The translations under genes and the position numbers were made by a program. A stretch of 64,000 bases of DNA. It comes from Cellvibrio mixtus subsp. mixtus J3-8 (GTDB taxonomy: Bacteria; Pseudomonadota; Gammaproteobacteria; Pseudomonadales; Cellvibrionaceae). The stretch's first letter is position 1; each line of letters starts with the position of its first letter. The notes beneath the pieces were generated by a model that saw nothing but the letters and a program-made list of their open reading frames with translations, was not told where the DNA came from and did no database searches. The DNA is taken from NCBI RefSeq assembly GCF_000766945.1, contig NZ_KN266207.1, positions 1,235,631 to 1,299,630 of the forward strand, in the 5' to 3' direction. Shown here piece after piece: positions 1 to 10,325 of the stretch.

Positions 1-475
1 CATAACAAATGACCTGCACCGCCGTCGCCAGATTCAGGGAGCTATAGTCAGGATTAGCCGGAATATGAACGTGATAATTACATTTATACAGTTCTTCATT
101 GGTCAGGCCACGATCTTCGCGCCCGAACACAACTGCTACTTCATGGTTAGCAGCTTCTGACCATACGCTTTCACCGCATTTGCGCGGATCGAGCAATGGC
201 CAGGGAATACGGCGCTCGCGTGCACTCGTGCCCACCACCAACCCGCAACCGGCGATAGCCTCATCAAGCGTCTCCACTACCACCGCGTTATCCAACACAT
301 CCGTTGCACCAGCGGAGCGCCATACCGCTTTATCCGAGGGAAACTCTTGCGGAGCAACCAGATACAGGCGCGACAGTCCCATGTTTTTCATCGCCCGCGC
401 AGCACCGCCGATGTTGCCAGGATGGCTGGTATTCACCAGGACGATGCGGATATTGGAAAAAGGCTGGGCTGACAT
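1..475 (-). CDS. trmJ: tRNA (cytidine/uridine-32-2'-O)-methyltransferase TrmJ, 3' end missing
   Basis: This is the N-terminal 158 codons of a SPOUT-class tRNA methyltransferase; the rest lies beyond the left edge. It begins at ATG 475 with [20 protein letters not shown]. The family motifs follow in order: [13 protein letters not shown] near the start, GTSARERR mid-domain, [15 protein letters not shown], and [18 protein letters not shown] at the cut end. In the family, TrmJ methylates the ribose 2'-OH of tRNA position 32 using S-adenosylmethionine and works as a knotted dimer. It is divergent from suhB across 251 bases, a common arrangement in gammaproteobacteria. The full protein should be about 250 residues, so roughly the last third is missing. 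Identification is firm from the SPOUT motifs, although the C-terminal part cannot be checked. Confidence 0.93.
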   Translation of the reverse strand, partial: MSAQPFSNIRIVLVNTSHPGNIGGAARAMKNMGLSRLYLVAPQEFPSDKAVWRSAGATDVLDNAVVVETLDEAIAGCGLVVGTSARERRIPWPLLDPRKCGESVWSEAANHEVAVVFGREDRGLTNEELYKCNYHVHIPANPDYSSLNLATAVQVICY

Positions 476-726
476 AGGATTCTCTCAAAACCGTGACGGT
501 ATTAATGGGCACTACAAAACGGCGCGCAGTATACAGATACGTACGCCTTGCCTCCAGTTATGACTAGCCGCCACAAGCACTTGCCGTTATACTTCGCGCC
601 CTTGGTGTGAGGTGCTTATGTCACCTGCGACCCCCGCTCTTTTACAACCCCTGATTCTCGACTGAGTACCGCAAGGTCAACTCATCGCATTCTGGTTATT
701 CAGTAAACCCTTATTTCCGGTGCTTT

Positions 727-1530
727 ATGGAACCCATGATTAACATCGCTTTGCGCGCTGGTCGCAAAGCCGCAGAATTAATTGAACGCGCATTTGAACG
801 CGTTGACCTACTCACTGTCGAGACCAAAAGTCGCAATGACTTCGTCACCGAAGTTGATAAAGCGGCTGAAAAAGAAATCATTTATAACCTCCGCAAAGCC
901 TACCCTGACCACAGTTTTCGTGGCGAAGAAGGCGGCTCCCAACCTGGCAAAAACTCCGATTACGAATGGATCATCGACCCATTGGATGGCACCACTAATT
1001 TTATCCACGGCATGCCACATTTTTCTGTATCGATTGCCTGTAAATACAAAGGCCAAATTGAACACGCTGTGGTAATTGACCCCATCAAACGCGAAGAATT
1101 TACCGCTAGCCGCGGTCGCGGTGCGATGCTGAATGGCCGTCGCTTACGTGTATCCAACCGTCGCGGCCTTGAGGGTTCGTTGATTGGTACCGGTATTCCA
1201 TTTAGTGGTTATGCGTTTGAACACATCATTCCTTATCTCGCATGCGTACAGGAAATTGCCGGCCAAACTTCCGGCATCCGCCGCTGCGGTTCAGCTGCGT
1301 TGGATTTGGCGTACGTTGCCGCCGGTCGTTTTGATGCGTTCTGGGAAATGAATTTGAATGAGTGGGATATTGCTGGCGGCGTCTTGCTGGTAAAAGAAGC
1401 AGGTGGCCTGGTGAGTGACTTTAATGGCGGTGCCGATTACCTGGAAACCGGCCATATCGTATGTGGCTCACCTAAAGTGTTTAAACCGATTTTGCAGATA
1501 GTGCAAAAAAATCTTGGTCACTTGAAATAA
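727..1530 (+). CDS. suhB: Inositol-1-monophosphatase SuhB
   Basis: The 267-residue product matches the usual SuhB length. It carries the metal-binding residues of the inositol monophosphatase family: the GEEGG glutamate near residue 66, the WIIDPLDGTTNFIHG motif near 80-95, and the C-terminal EWDIAGGVLLVKEAGG motif near 213. The family hydrolyses myo-inositol phosphates with Mg2+. In enterobacteria SuhB also binds NusA/RNA polymerase in rRNA antitermination, and that role here is an inference. The start at ATG 727 fits the family N-terminus (MEPMINIALRAGRKAAELI), although no strong Shine-Dalgarno sequence is visible. A strong hairpin terminator follows the stop codon. The neighbour trmJ is divergent. 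Confidence 0.95.
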   Translation: MEPMINIALRAGRKAAELIERAFERVDLLTVETKSRNDFVTEVDKAAEKEIIYNLRKAYPDHSFRGEEGGSQPGKNSDYEWIIDPLDGTTNFIHGMPHFSVSIACKYKGQIEHAVVIDPIKREEFTASRGRGAMLNGRRLRVSNRRGLEGSLIGTGIPFSGYAFEHIIPYLACVQEIAGQTSGIRRCGSAALDLAYVAAGRFDAFWEMNLNEWDIAGGVLLVKEAGGLVSDFNGGADYLETGHIVCGSPKVFKPILQIVQKNLGHLK

Positions 1531-1549
1531 AACCGCAGTAAAGTGATGC

Positions 1550-1580
1550 AAAACCGGAGCCCAAAGCTCCGGTTTTTATT
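1550..1580. terminator. Bidirectional intrinsic terminator between suhB and the chemoreceptor gene
   Basis: An 11-bp perfect stem (AAAACCGGAGC at 1550-1560 with GCTCCGGTTTT at 1566-1576) encloses a CCAAA loop. A T-run follows on the plus strand and an A-run precedes it, so the hairpin can end transcription from both convergent genes. Confidence 0.9.
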
Positions 1581-1600
1581 TTCAATGTGTTAAATCCGAA

Positions 1601-3241
1601 TCAAACTTTGAATTGCCCTACCAACTGCCGCAACTGAATTGATAATTGGTTTAAACGTTGACTCTCCTGTGCAGTTTTGGATGCACCTTCCGCAGTATTC
1701 ATTGCGAGGGAATTTATCTGCACCAGATTGCGATCAATTTCAGACGTTACTGAACTTTGTTCTTCAGCAGCAGTAGCAATTTGCGTGGTCATATCAGCAA
1801 TCTCACGCACCGCGGAATTAATTCCCGCCAGGGAGTTGCCCGCATCACTTGCCGATGTCACTGCATCATTGGTCAGGATTTCACTATTACCCATCGCTGT
1901 CACCGCATGTTGCACACCAGATTGCAACTGGCTCAACATGCCCTGGATATCACCGGTAGATTGTTGGGTGCGGCTCGCAAGAGTCCTGACTTCATCAGCA
2001 ACAACTGCAAACCCCCTGCCCTGTTCACCAGCGCGCGCAGCTTCAATCGCCGCGTTTAATGCGAGCAAATTTGTTTGTTCGGCCACACCACGAATCACAT
2101 CAATAACAGAGGTTACGTTTTTAGCTTCGCCTTCGAGCCTGGACATAAATTCCGCTGTTTCATGAATACGCGACGACAAACCTTTAACATGCTCGACGGC
2201 CAAACGGATCCGCTCCTGACCAAGCTCGGTAATTTCAGTTGCATTTTTCGTATTCTGCGCAGCACTGCTGGTATTGCGTGCTACCTCCTGAATGGCCATG
2301 GTCAATTCATTCACCGCAGTAACCACCATAGTGATTGCATGGCATTGTTCATCAGCGGCTTTTTGACTGCTGCTTGATACACTTAACAACGATTCTGCAG
2401 CTTTGGAAACTTCATTGGTGTTTTGCAAAACACTGGCAATAATTCGCTGCAATTTTTCCATAAACACATTAACGTGCGCGGATAATTCGCCGAGCTCATC
2501 TTTTGTGGTAACAGGAACACGAATGGTTAAATCACCATCGCCTTGGGCAATATTCTGGATGCGATCACTAATACCACGCACCTGGTTTGCCACCAGTAAA
2601 GGCAAGAAAAATGCAGCCAGCAAACTCACCATGGTCGCAATGGCAACAATTACAAATAATTGTTGGGTACTTGAATCAAGATCGTGATCTATTTGTTTGG
2701 TGTATTCATCCACATCAACCAATCGTTTTTCTTGCAACTCATCAATATAGTCGCGCAAATGTTGAAATGCTTTTGATGCAGGCCCATAAGATTTTTCTGT
2801 CGCTGAGGCACGACTAACATCATCATTTAAACGCGCGGTATTAATGACATCCGTTGCAGCTTCTTTCCATGCATTATAGCGCCGGGTAAATTCTTCGCGC
2901 TCTGCTGGCGTTGACGTAGTAGAAATGTCGAGGGATTGATAAACACGATCATGAGCTTGTTTGGCATTGTCTGCCTGCTCGGTAAATAGCGCGGCGTGTT
3001 GGCTTGATTCAACTTGCAATAAAGCACGCTCTGCCGTTAGCGACTGGTATAAATCCCGGTCAGCCTGAATTAATAATTGAATTTCCGGCAGGTTGACCTT
3101 GGCAATGCTAATTGCATTGTTTCCTAATGTTCTACTGGTGTTAATCGCATGTAGCCCCATGTACAACACCAATATCACTAATAACAATAATGGAAGGCGC
3201 AACTTCCAACGCAAACTTAATCCTTCGTACCAGGACAACAT
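1601..3241 (-). CDS. Methyl-accepting chemotaxis protein
   Basis: A membrane chemoreceptor of 546 residues. It has a short cytoplasmic N-terminus, TM1 at about residues 14-32, a periplasmic helical domain of about 160 residues (four-helix-bundle type), and TM2 at about 194-220. A HAMP linker and a methyl-accepting signalling domain follow. The hairpin tip reads EQTNLLALNAAIEAARAGEQ and continues GRGFAVVADEVRTLA near residue 395, the CheA/CheW contact site. An in-frame ATG at 3253 has no upstream Shine-Dalgarno. ATG 3241 has AGG six bases upstream, so I chose it. The ligand cannot be read from the sequence. The gene stands alone, convergent with suhB, so it is an orphan receptor and not part of a che cluster here. 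Confidence 0.92.
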   Translation of the reverse strand: MLSWYEGLSLRWKLRLPLLLLVILVLYMGLHAINTSRTLGNNAISIAKVNLPEIQLLIQADRDLYQSLTAERALLQVESSQHAALFTEQADNAKQAHDRVYQSLDISTTSTPAEREEFTRRYNAWKEAATDVINTARLNDDVSRASATEKSYGPASKAFQHLRDYIDELQEKRLVDVDEYTKQIDHDLDSSTQQLFVIVAIATMVSLLAAFFLPLLVANQVRGISDRIQNIAQGDGDLTIRVPVTTKDELGELSAHVNVFMEKLQRIIASVLQNTNEVSKAAESLLSVSSSSQKAADEQCHAITMVVTAVNELTMAIQEVARNTSSAAQNTKNATEITELGQERIRLAVEHVKGLSSRIHETAEFMSRLEGEAKNVTSVIDVIRGVAEQTNLLALNAAIEAARAGEQGRGFAVVADEVRTLASRTQQSTGDIQGMLSQLQSGVQHAVTAMGNSEILTNDAVTSASDAGNSLAGINSAVREIADMTTQIATAAEEQSSVTSEIDRNLVQINSLAMNTAEGASKTAQESQRLNQLSIQLRQLVGQFKV

Positions 3242-3372
3242 GGCAAACCTCATAGACTTGTGATCGATATAAATACCAACACACTTGCTGGTAAATCAAA
3301 GTCTAGTATGGAAATAGAAAAATGCCCTATTATCGTGCCAAACTTGTGCGATAACACAGACAAGCTTGCTGG

Positions 3373-4833
3373 TCAGGAAAATGATTCACACAAATATTTA
3401 ACATTCACGTAATCATCCAGGCCATAACGGGAACCTTCACGCCCCCAGCCAGATTGTTTAATTCCACCAAATGGCGCCATCGCATTGGAAATCAAGCCGG
3501 TATTAATTCCCAGCATTCCGGTTTGCAATTGATCAGATAAACGTTTGATACGTTTTGCATCACGCGTAAAAAGATAAGCCGCTAAACCGTATTCGGAGGC
3601 ATTAGCGAACTGAACAACTTGCGCCTCTGTTTCAAACGGAATCATCGGGGCAACCGGCCCAAAAATCTCTTCACAGGTTAAACGTGCATCGGTTGGAACA
3701 TTCACTAATAATGTTGGCGGAAAAAAATGGCCTGCTTGCCATGAATCATCTTGCATAGCCTGACAGGCGATTTTCGCTCCGCGTGAAATTGCATCATCCA
3801 ATAATGCCTGCACTTTTTGTTGCGCTCGATTGGAAATAAGTGGCCCTATTGTTATTCCGTTATCCAATCCATTACCGATTGAAAACCCTTTCATTGCAGA
3901 TATAAGTTTTTCACAAAATGTATCGTAGATTGATTGCTGGATATAAAAACGATTAGCGCAAACACAGGTTTGCCCTGCATTGCGAAATTTTGAAGCAATT
4001 GCACCCTCAACCGCCGCATCAAGATCAGCATCATCAAAAACAACAAACGGAGCGTTACCCCCTAATTCCAGGCTTACACGTTTTACATCCGGCGCACATT
4101 GGGTGATTAATTGTTTGCCGACCGCAGTTGATCCGGTAAACGAAATTTTTCGTACTTGCTCATTTGAGGTAAAGGCTTCACCAATTTCTTTGGCATGAGT
4201 TGAAGGAAGAATATTGATAAGGCCTGCAGGTATGCCTGCATCCAATGCAAGCTGCCCTAATGCCAATGCCGATAGAGGCGTTTCTGCCGCTGGCTTTGCC
4301 ACCACCGCACAACCCGCAGCAAGCGCCGGTGCCAATTTGCGTGCGAGCATTGCATTAGGGAAATTCCACGGTGTAATTGTTGCAACCACCCCAACAGGCT
4401 GTTTGATCACTAAAATACGCGTGCTATTTTCTGGCGGAGCAATCACATCACCATAAATGCGCCTGGCTTCTTCCGCAAACCACTCGATGTAACTTGCACC
4501 GTAAGCAATTTCACTACGCGCTTCAGCAAGCGGTTTACCTTGTTCAATAGTGAGTATTTTTGCCAGCGCATCCTGATTCAGCATCACCAAATCAAACCAT
4601 TTGCGCAATAAACGACTACGCTCCAATACGGATGTTTCTGCCCAGGCAATTTGCGCACGCGTAGCGGCCATAATTGCGCGCCCCGCATCTGCAGGCGTCG
4701 CATCAGCAACCCGTGCAATAACCTCACCGGTTGCCGGATTTTCTACTGCGAATACACTTCCATCGGCAGCGGCAGACCAGATACCATCTATCAACAATTG
4801 CGGTTTGAACAAACCGGATTCGATCAAGCTCAT
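3373..4833 (-). CDS. gabD: NAD(P)-dependent succinate-semialdehyde dehydrogenase, GabD type
   Basis: A 486-residue aldehyde dehydrogenase that oxidises succinate semialdehyde to succinate in GABA breakdown; the GabD assignment comes from the overall motif pattern. Visible motifs are the cofactor-fold TPWNFP near residue 154, the general-base glutamate in ELGGNAPF near 258, and the nucleophilic cysteine in GQTCVCANRF near 289. The open frame reaches back to a TTG at 4854 that overlaps the upstream stop codon. ATG 4833 has an AAGGTG Shine-Dalgarno eight bases upstream and yields MSLIESGLFKPQLLIDGIW, which aligns with the known GabD start, so I chose it. The antiporter gene ends 17 bases upstream, implying co-transcription. 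No GABA transaminase lies nearby, so another semialdehyde substrate is possible. Confidence 0.85.
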   Translation of the reverse strand: MSLIESGLFKPQLLIDGIWSAAADGSVFAVENPATGEVIARVADATPADAGRAIMAATRAQIAWAETSVLERSRLLRKWFDLVMLNQDALAKILTIEQGKPLAEARSEIAYGASYIEWFAEEARRIYGDVIAPPENSTRILVIKQPVGVVATITPWNFPNAMLARKLAPALAAGCAVVAKPAAETPLSALALGQLALDAGIPAGLINILPSTHAKEIGEAFTSNEQVRKISFTGSTAVGKQLITQCAPDVKRVSLELGGNAPFVVFDDADLDAAVEGAIASKFRNAGQTCVCANRFYIQQSIYDTFCEKLISAMKGFSIGNGLDNGITIGPLISNRAQQKVQALLDDAISRGAKIACQAMQDDSWQAGHFFPPTLLVNVPTDARLTCEEIFGPVAPMIPFETEAQVVQFANASEYGLAAYLFTRDAKRIKRLSDQLQTGMLGINTGLISNAMAPFGGIKQSGWGREGSRYGLDDYVNVKYLCESFS

Positions 4834-4850
4834 CACATTCACCTTATTAC

Positions 4851-6575
4851 TCAAGTTTTCCTGGTAACAGGTTTGACACCGATTTTGCGAACATCGTTGC
4901 CATCCACTTCAGCAATGGTCCACAACATACCACTCCACTCTGTTTGGTCACCCACTACCGGTTTGCCGCCCAGCATCTGTGCGATTAATGGCCCCAATGT
5001 TTTGTGCTCTTCATAGCCTTTCAAATCGAGTCGATATAGCATCGCCAAATCACTCAACTCCGCATCACCCTGCATAATAAAATCGCCAAAGAAACTTAAA
5101 TCCAGTGTGCGTTTCGGCGCTACGCTGAATAATTTTCCCAATGATGGCAAATCATTTTCATGGCCTATTACACAAAGCACATCGCCTGCCATCAACCGCG
5201 TACTACCCGATGGATGCAATAATTCCTTATCGCGGAATAATGCTGCAATGCGCGTGTTATCCGGCATATGCAATTCACGCAACGCCGCACCGATGCACCA
5301 TTTTTCCGCCCCTAACTTGTAAATAAACAACTCCCATTGGCTGGTTACGTGAATCTCCAAGCCAGCGCGGGACATAGGAGATGGCGTTTCAGGCACCACA
5401 ACATTAGCCAGCCTTGCTGCGAAACCAAGGGTGGTGCCTTGCATCAACAGGGAAACCAACACGATAAAAAACGCCACATTAAAAAACAGCTGTGCATTTT
5501 CCAAACCGGCCATAAAGGGAAATACCGCCAGGATGACCGGTACCGCACCGCGCAACCCTACCCAGGAAATAAATGTACGCTCCCGCCAGTTAAAACTGCG
5601 AAATGGCAATAGCCCTACAAAAATAGACAAGGGACGTGCAAACAAAATAATCCACAACGACAACAACAATGCAGGGACTGCAATCGGCAATAATTGACTC
5701 GGGATAAGCAATAATCCCAATACCAAAAACATCCCTATCTGGCTTAACCATGCAAGGCCATCAAACATATGCAAAATGCCGTGGCGATTGCGAATGGGTT
5801 GGTTACCCAGCATCAAACCACAAACGTATACCGTTAAAATACCGCTGCCGTGCAACGCATTCGACAAGGCGAACAGCATAATGGCCCCACTCACCGCCAA
5901 TAGCGGATACAAACCGCCAGCAATAGTCAGGCGATTGATCATCTGCAATAACAACCACCCGCCACCCAAACCGAATGCGATCCCAATCGCAAAATGCTCT
6001 ACGAACGTCGCGAGCAAGCCCCAGGAAAAACCGGTTTGACCTGCGGAAATCATGGCAATCAGGGTGATGGTTAAAAACAAGGCCATGGGGTCATTACTGC
6101 CCGACTCAATCTCCAGGGTCGCACTGACCCGCTCGTTCAAACCTTTACCGTTCAGCAAATTAAACACCACGGCCGCATCGGTCGAACCAACAATCGCGCC
6201 GATCAACAAACCTTCCAGCAAGCTCAAATCAAATAACCAAGCTGCGGCCCACCCGGTTAATCCGGCAGTGATCAACACGCCGATGGTCGCAAGTGATAAC
6301 GCCGGCGATAACGCCACGCGGAAACTACTGGTACGCGTACGCATACCACCATCCAGCAAAATAATGGCCAGGGCGAGGTTACTGACGAGATAGGCGGAAG
6401 AATAATCTTTGTACTCAATTCCACCCGGGCCATCCACGCCGGCAAGCATTCCTACTGCCAAAAAAATAACCAGAATGGGAATGCCAACACGGGTCGAAAT
6501 TGAACTCATCAAAATGCTGGCGGCAACAAGCAACGCCCCAATGAGCAATATATGGTTGATGGTAATAGCGTCCAA
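4851..6575 (-). CDS. nhaP2: CPA1-family cation/proton antiporter, NhaP2 (CvrA) type
   Basis: A 574-residue inner-membrane antiporter. About twelve hydrophobic segments fill residues 1-390 and include the CPA1 signature [12 protein letters not shown] near 130 and [12 protein letters not shown] near 160. A soluble TrkA-C/RCK-C domain follows at about 405-480 ([20 protein letters not shown], then DVLCVIG), then a C-terminal domain like the CorC/HlyC-associated fold. This arrangement is typical of NhaP2 proteins, which exchange K+ or Na+ for protons. The start codon is TTG at 6575. It is supported by an AAGGG Shine-Dalgarno seven bases upstream and by a family-like [16 protein letters not shown] start. 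The gene is divergent from rnb and overlaps the open frame of gabD downstream. Confidence 0.9.
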   Translation of the reverse strand: MDAITINHILLIGALLVAASILMSSISTRVGIPILVIFLAVGMLAGVDGPGGIEYKDYSSAYLVSNLALAIILLDGGMRTRTSSFRVALSPALSLATIGVLITAGLTGWAAAWLFDLSLLEGLLIGAIVGSTDAAVVFNLLNGKGLNERVSATLEIESGSNDPMALFLTITLIAMISAGQTGFSWGLLATFVEHFAIGIAFGLGGGWLLLQMINRLTIAGGLYPLLAVSGAIMLFALSNALHGSGILTVYVCGLMLGNQPIRNRHGILHMFDGLAWLSQIGMFLVLGLLLIPSQLLPIAVPALLLSLWIILFARPLSIFVGLLPFRSFNWRERTFISWVGLRGAVPVILAVFPFMAGLENAQLFFNVAFFIVLVSLLMQGTTLGFAARLANVVVPETPSPMSRAGLEIHVTSQWELFIYKLGAEKWCIGAALRELHMPDNTRIAALFRDKELLHPSGSTRLMAGDVLCVIGHENDLPSLGKLFSVAPKRTLDLSFFGDFIMQGDAELSDLAMLYRLDLKGYEEHKTLGPLIAQMLGGKPVVGDQTEWSGMLWTIAEVDGNDVRKIGVKPVTRKT

Positions 6576-6797
6576 AAACTAACCCTTATTCAGAGAGTGG
6601 GATAAAAATAGCGATGCGTTAAATAAAAATCGCAATAAGTCCAATAAAAACAATCACTAACTGTAAAGGATTGTAACCCGCCGCCAGTGCCAGCTGTCAA
6701 AACGCCGCGCATGAATAATGAGTAAAGCTTAAAATTTATAAAAAAATAGTCGGCAATAGAGCTGCGAAAGACGCACTACTTCAGCGCCGATTCGGGC

Positions 6798-6803
6798 TAT
6801 AAT
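6798..6803 (+). promoter_or_regulatory. Candidate -10 box for rnb
   Basis: A consensus TATAAT lies 32 bases before the rnb start codon in the 260-base divergent gap between nhaP2 and rnb. No good -35 hexamer sits at the usual distance, so this is only a candidate. Confidence 0.35.
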
Positions 6804-6835
6804 CCGGCGCATTATCCTTATATAAGTCGTACCTC

Positions 6836-8830
6836 ATGCTCAATAAAGATGCCCTGCAACAACTATCCCAACTGAAATCGTCAATCATATCCGCTAAAGA
6901 CATAGCGCAAGGCTCGGTTCGCACTACTACCAAACGTTTTGGTTTCCTGATTCTTGATGACGGGCGCGAAGCATTTATCGACCCGGAGCAGATGATGCGT
7001 GTACTGCCGGATGACCGGATTGAGGCGGAAATCACCACCAATAGTAAAGGTCAGTTTGAAGCCAAATTGGTAAAACTGATTACTCCGGGCCTAAAGGAAT
7101 TTGTTGGTCGTTATGTGAACAAAGGCACAACGGATTTTGTTGAGCCCGATGTTGCCAACTTTAATCGCTGGTTATTTATTCCACCGCAGGAACGTAAAGG
7201 TTTTGAGGTAGGCGACCTGATTCACTGCGAGATTGCTCGCCACCCCTTTAACAGTGAAGGAAAAACGCAGGTACATATCGTTAATCGCCTTGGCAAAGGG
7301 GAAGACCCGGGTGTAGAAAGTCGTTACAGCATTGCCAAATTCCATATGCCGTTCGAGTGGCACGCCCCCGCACAAAATCAGGCTAGCAGCATTAATTGGT
7401 CACCACTAACATTTGATAATGGCGAATTGGATTTAACCCACCTGCCCTTTGTGACGATTGATTCTGAAAATACTCGCGATATGGATGATGCGATTTATAT
7501 CACCCCGAACGAGCAAGGCTGGGAATTAATTACTGCGATTGCCGACCCGAGCAAACACATCGAGTTTGGTAGCCCGCTTGAACTCGCCGCACGCGAACGC
7601 GCCAGCACGCATTACATCCTCGGGCAAACCGTTACCATGTTGCCGGTGGATTTATCGCACGATACTTACTCCCTGGTTCCCGAACAAAAACGCCCGACTG
7701 TTATTTGCCGGATGCAAATCCTGCGCGACGGCACGATCAGCAAATATGAATTTGCTGAAGCGCTAATTCGTTCGCAATGCAAATTAAGTTACCAGGGCGT
7801 ATTTGATGCATTAACCAGTAACATCTCCACTTTATCTGCGCCGGTCCATGTGCACGACATGCTGGTAGAACTGCAAGCCTTTGCGCAAGCACGCGCCGCC
7901 TATCGCCAAGCCAATGCATTGGTTATGGAAGAACGTGCGGACTATGCGTTTGTACTGAATGACCAGAAAAAAATTGATCATATTGAAAAACGCGAACGCA
8001 ACACCGCTCATCGCATGATCGAAGAGGCAATGCTCGTCACCAATATTTGTGCGGGCGAATTATTTTTGCAGCATCCGGGTTACGGTATTTTTTCCAGCCA
8101 TATTGGTTTCCGCCCCGAACGTGTCAGTGATGCACAAGCACTGGTGCAGGAAGACCGCCCGGATTTAATCCCCGGCGATTTAACCCAGCTCGATAATTTC
8201 AAAGCACTGTTTCGCGAGCTGCGCACCAATCCAACCAACAATCCTAATAGCGCACCACTGCACTCATTATTGCAACGGATGTTGCAAGCGGGATCACTCA
8301 CGTTTGATCCAATTCCGCATTTTGGCCTCGGCTTTAACGCTTACGCGATGGTGACTTCACCGATTCGCCGTTACAACGATTTGTTTAATCACATCGCCAT
8401 CAAACGTATCCTGCGCGGATTACCGCCCGTTGAAATCGCTGATAAAAAACAATTTGCCGACGCATTGCAAAACCAATTAAACACTGGCCGCCAGGCGTGC
8501 CGCTTTACTGAAACCTGGTTGGGCTGCCAATATGCGGCGCAACATGTTGGCAGCTTGCATCAAGGCAGTGTTGCACTCGTTAACTCATTTGGTTTAGGTA
8601 TCAAGCTGGATGATTGGGGCCTTGATGGTTACGCATTACTCGCACCAAAGGAAGGTGAAGTAAAAGCGCAATTTGATTCGCGCCGCTTGAGTTTAACCAT
8701 TGAAGGAAAAACCTGGCGCCTGGACGATAAAGTTTACGTTCTGGTAAAAGAGGTAGATATCGAAAAACGTAAAATTAACCTGGAAGTTGTCAGCGAGGAA
8801 ACCGCACAGCGTTTAAGCGCGTGGCTTTAA
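6836..8830 (+). CDS. rnb: Exoribonuclease II (RNase II)
   Basis: A 664-residue RNB-family 3'-5' exoribonuclease, close to the usual RNase II length and much shorter than RNase R. The order is an N-terminal cold-shock-like RNA-binding region (about 20-90), a second OB fold, the RNB catalytic domain (about 190-530) and a C-terminal S1-like domain. The metal-binding aspartates appear in TIDSENTRDMDDAIYI near residue 207, and the catalytic arginine motif is TSPIRRYNDLF near 505. The family degrades single-stranded RNA processively to nucleoside monophosphates. The N-terminus (MLNKDALQQLSQLK) fits marine and soil gammaproteobacterial RNase II, but the ATG has no clear Shine-Dalgarno. An EVE-domain gene follows after 28 bases. 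Confidence 0.92.
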   Translation: MLNKDALQQLSQLKSSIISAKDIAQGSVRTTTKRFGFLILDDGREAFIDPEQMMRVLPDDRIEAEITTNSKGQFEAKLVKLITPGLKEFVGRYVNKGTTDFVEPDVANFNRWLFIPPQERKGFEVGDLIHCEIARHPFNSEGKTQVHIVNRLGKGEDPGVESRYSIAKFHMPFEWHAPAQNQASSINWSPLTFDNGELDLTHLPFVTIDSENTRDMDDAIYITPNEQGWELITAIADPSKHIEFGSPLELAARERASTHYILGQTVTMLPVDLSHDTYSLVPEQKRPTVICRMQILRDGTISKYEFAEALIRSQCKLSYQGVFDALTSNISTLSAPVHVHDMLVELQAFAQARAAYRQANALVMEERADYAFVLNDQKKIDHIEKRERNTAHRMIEEAMLVTNICAGELFLQHPGYGIFSSHIGFRPERVSDAQALVQEDRPDLIPGDLTQLDNFKALFRELRTNPTNNPNSAPLHSLLQRMLQAGSLTFDPIPHFGLGFNAYAMVTSPIRRYNDLFNHIAIKRILRGLPPVEIADKKQFADALQNQLNTGRQACRFTETWLGCQYAAQHVGSLHQGSVALVNSFGLGIKLDDWGLDGYALLAPKEGEVKAQFDSRRLSLTIEGKTWRLDDKVYVLVKEVDIEKRKINLEVVSEETAQRLSAWL

Positions 8831-8858
8831 ATTAATATCCGCAAAAGGAAGATGATCT

Positions 8859-9323
8859 ATGGCGAAGCAATATTGGTTATTCAAAGCTGAACCCCATATC
8901 TACGGCATAGATCATCTCGCCGCCGCGCCCAACAAAACCGGTCGCTGGGATGGCATTCGCAATTATCAAGCACGCAATTTTTTACGCGATCAAGTAAAGC
9001 TCGGCGATGAAGTTTTTATTTATCACAGCAGCTGCAAAAACGTCGGCATCGTCGGCACCGCCAAAGTTGTAAAAACCGCCTATCCAGACCCCACTCAATT
9101 TAATCCGGAAAGTGATTATTACGATCCGAAATCCACACAGGAAAACCCGCGTTGGGTTTCGGTGGATATTCAACTCACCGAAGTTTTTCCACGTTTGATT
9201 CCACTTGCAGAAATCAAAGCGCAGCCCGCACTGGAGAATATGGTGTTGGTTAAGCAGAGTCGGTTGTCTACGCAGCCGGTAACGGCGGATGAATGGAAAT
9301 TGATTAACTCGTTATTAAAATAA
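8859..9323 (+). CDS. EVE domain-containing protein
   Basis: A 154-residue single-domain protein of the EVE/PUA-like fold (thymocyte nuclear protein 1 type). Characteristic stretches are YWLFKAEP at the N-terminus, WDGIRNYQARNFLRD near 28-42, GDEVFIYHSS near 50, and a late NMVLVKQSRLSTQPVTADEW. EVE domains read modified bases in DNA or RNA, but the ligand of this member is unknown. The start is well supported by AAAAGGAAG upstream of the ATG. It is 28 bases downstream of rnb in the same direction, so the pair is probably one transcription unit. Confidence 0.9.
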   Translation: MAKQYWLFKAEPHIYGIDHLAAAPNKTGRWDGIRNYQARNFLRDQVKLGDEVFIYHSSCKNVGIVGTAKVVKTAYPDPTQFNPESDYYDPKSTQENPRWVSVDIQLTEVFPRLIPLAEIKAQPALENMVLVKQSRLSTQPVTADEWKLINSLLK

Positions 9324-9467
9324 TAATGTAGGTTGGTGGTAAGTTTTCGAACCCCAACATAACAATGTTGCCGCACGCAAAAAATTGAATTTGAGTATCG
9401 GTAATCACAAGCTCAGCTATCCCTACCCCCCTTTCCACACAGAAACAATTCTCCATTTTTGTACAAA

Positions 9468-10235
9468 TTATTGAACAGTACAGCCCGCTGGCGATGGATA
9501 AAAATAAGCAGGTATAGCGCCACCGGCAATCAGATTCTCCAGCCCCTTATTCTGTTCGGCCAATTTTTCGAATCCCTCCATCATTACTGCTGAAATCCCT
9601 GGAAGTATCATCACTAAATGCAAACAGCCGTTACGCTCGATCAAACCGATGTAGTTCGGATACCAGGAATCACCGCCCTTAACCCAAATCGACAGCGTAT
9701 CGGCTCCTCGATGATCGCGCTTCATGGGTTTACCCCAATCCTTTTCCAACGCAAATGTTGGATTAGCAACGGGCAATACTGGCAAATGACTAACATGCAC
9801 TTTTAATGTCTCGGTTAACCAACGCTCGCTCACTGGCGTCACCGAGCGTGTTTCCTGGTTAAACTCTTTCCATTTACTTTCAGTCAGCATCACCGTATTT
9901 GAAGCACTGCCATTGCAAACCACTTGCCCGTACTGAATAAACTCCTGCCGCCCCAAATTAACGTTGTTGCCAGCAATAGGCACATACATATCAAAATTCA
10001 ACGTGAATTTTTTATCGTAAAGAACCTGAAACCCATCAGGACATAATTGCCCGGCGGTGGTATTCCAGTAAGTTTCGGCTAGCTTGGCGTTTTTGAGATA
10101 ATACTCAATGCGGTATTGGCTTTTGCTGATGGGCAGCACCACATACCCTTGCCCGTTTTGCAGCGGGCGTTGGGTTGGGGTGCAGGCGGCGATTAATGTC
10201 GCAAAAATAAAAATGAAAACCTTAAAATTATTCAC
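9468..10235 (-). CDS. Predicted outer-membrane or periplasmic lipoprotein of unknown function
   Basis: I do not recognise the family. A GTG at 10235 gives a 255-residue protein starting with a lysine-bearing N-region, the hydrophobic stretch VFIFIFATLIA and the lipobox LIAAC. The lipid-modified cysteine would be about residue 18. The open frame extends upstream to ATG 10286, but that start would bury the signal sequence behind 17 charged residues, so I prefer the GTG. The mature part has scattered tryptophans, four further cysteines and a C-terminus ending AYFYPSPAGCTVQ. It is the last gene of the minus-strand accessory block, downstream of the toxin and candidate immunity gene. It may be an extra immunity or accessory protein, but only its position suggests this. 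Confidence 0.6.
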   Translation of the reverse strand: MNNFKVFIFIFATLIAACTPTQRPLQNGQGYVVLPISKSQYRIEYYLKNAKLAETYWNTTAGQLCPDGFQVLYDKKFTLNFDMYVPIAGNNVNLGRQEFIQYGQVVCNGSASNTVMLTESKWKEFNQETRSVTPVSERWLTETLKVHVSHLPVLPVANPTFALEKDWGKPMKRDHRGADTLSIWVKGGDSWYPNYIGLIERNGCLHLVMILPGISAVMMEGFEKLAEQNKGLENLIAGGAIPAYFYPSPAGCTVQ

Positions 10236-10325
10236 AACCTTGCTCTCGCAACTAGCGTTCGCGGAAAAGTCTCGTCGCCACCTCATTATCGTGCTCAGCG
10301 CTATTTCAATTTGGATGTTATCCAG

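Noticed and set aside
4834..4854. TTG start for the gabD-type gene
   Set aside because: ATG 4833 has a good Shine-Dalgarno and aligns with the family start; the TTG only reflects an open frame overlapping the upstream stop codon.
9330..9365. Possible tRNA T-loop like text (GGTTCGAA on the minus strand) after the EVE gene
   Set aside because: The bases around it do not form a T-arm or any acceptor and anticodon stems, so there is no tRNA.
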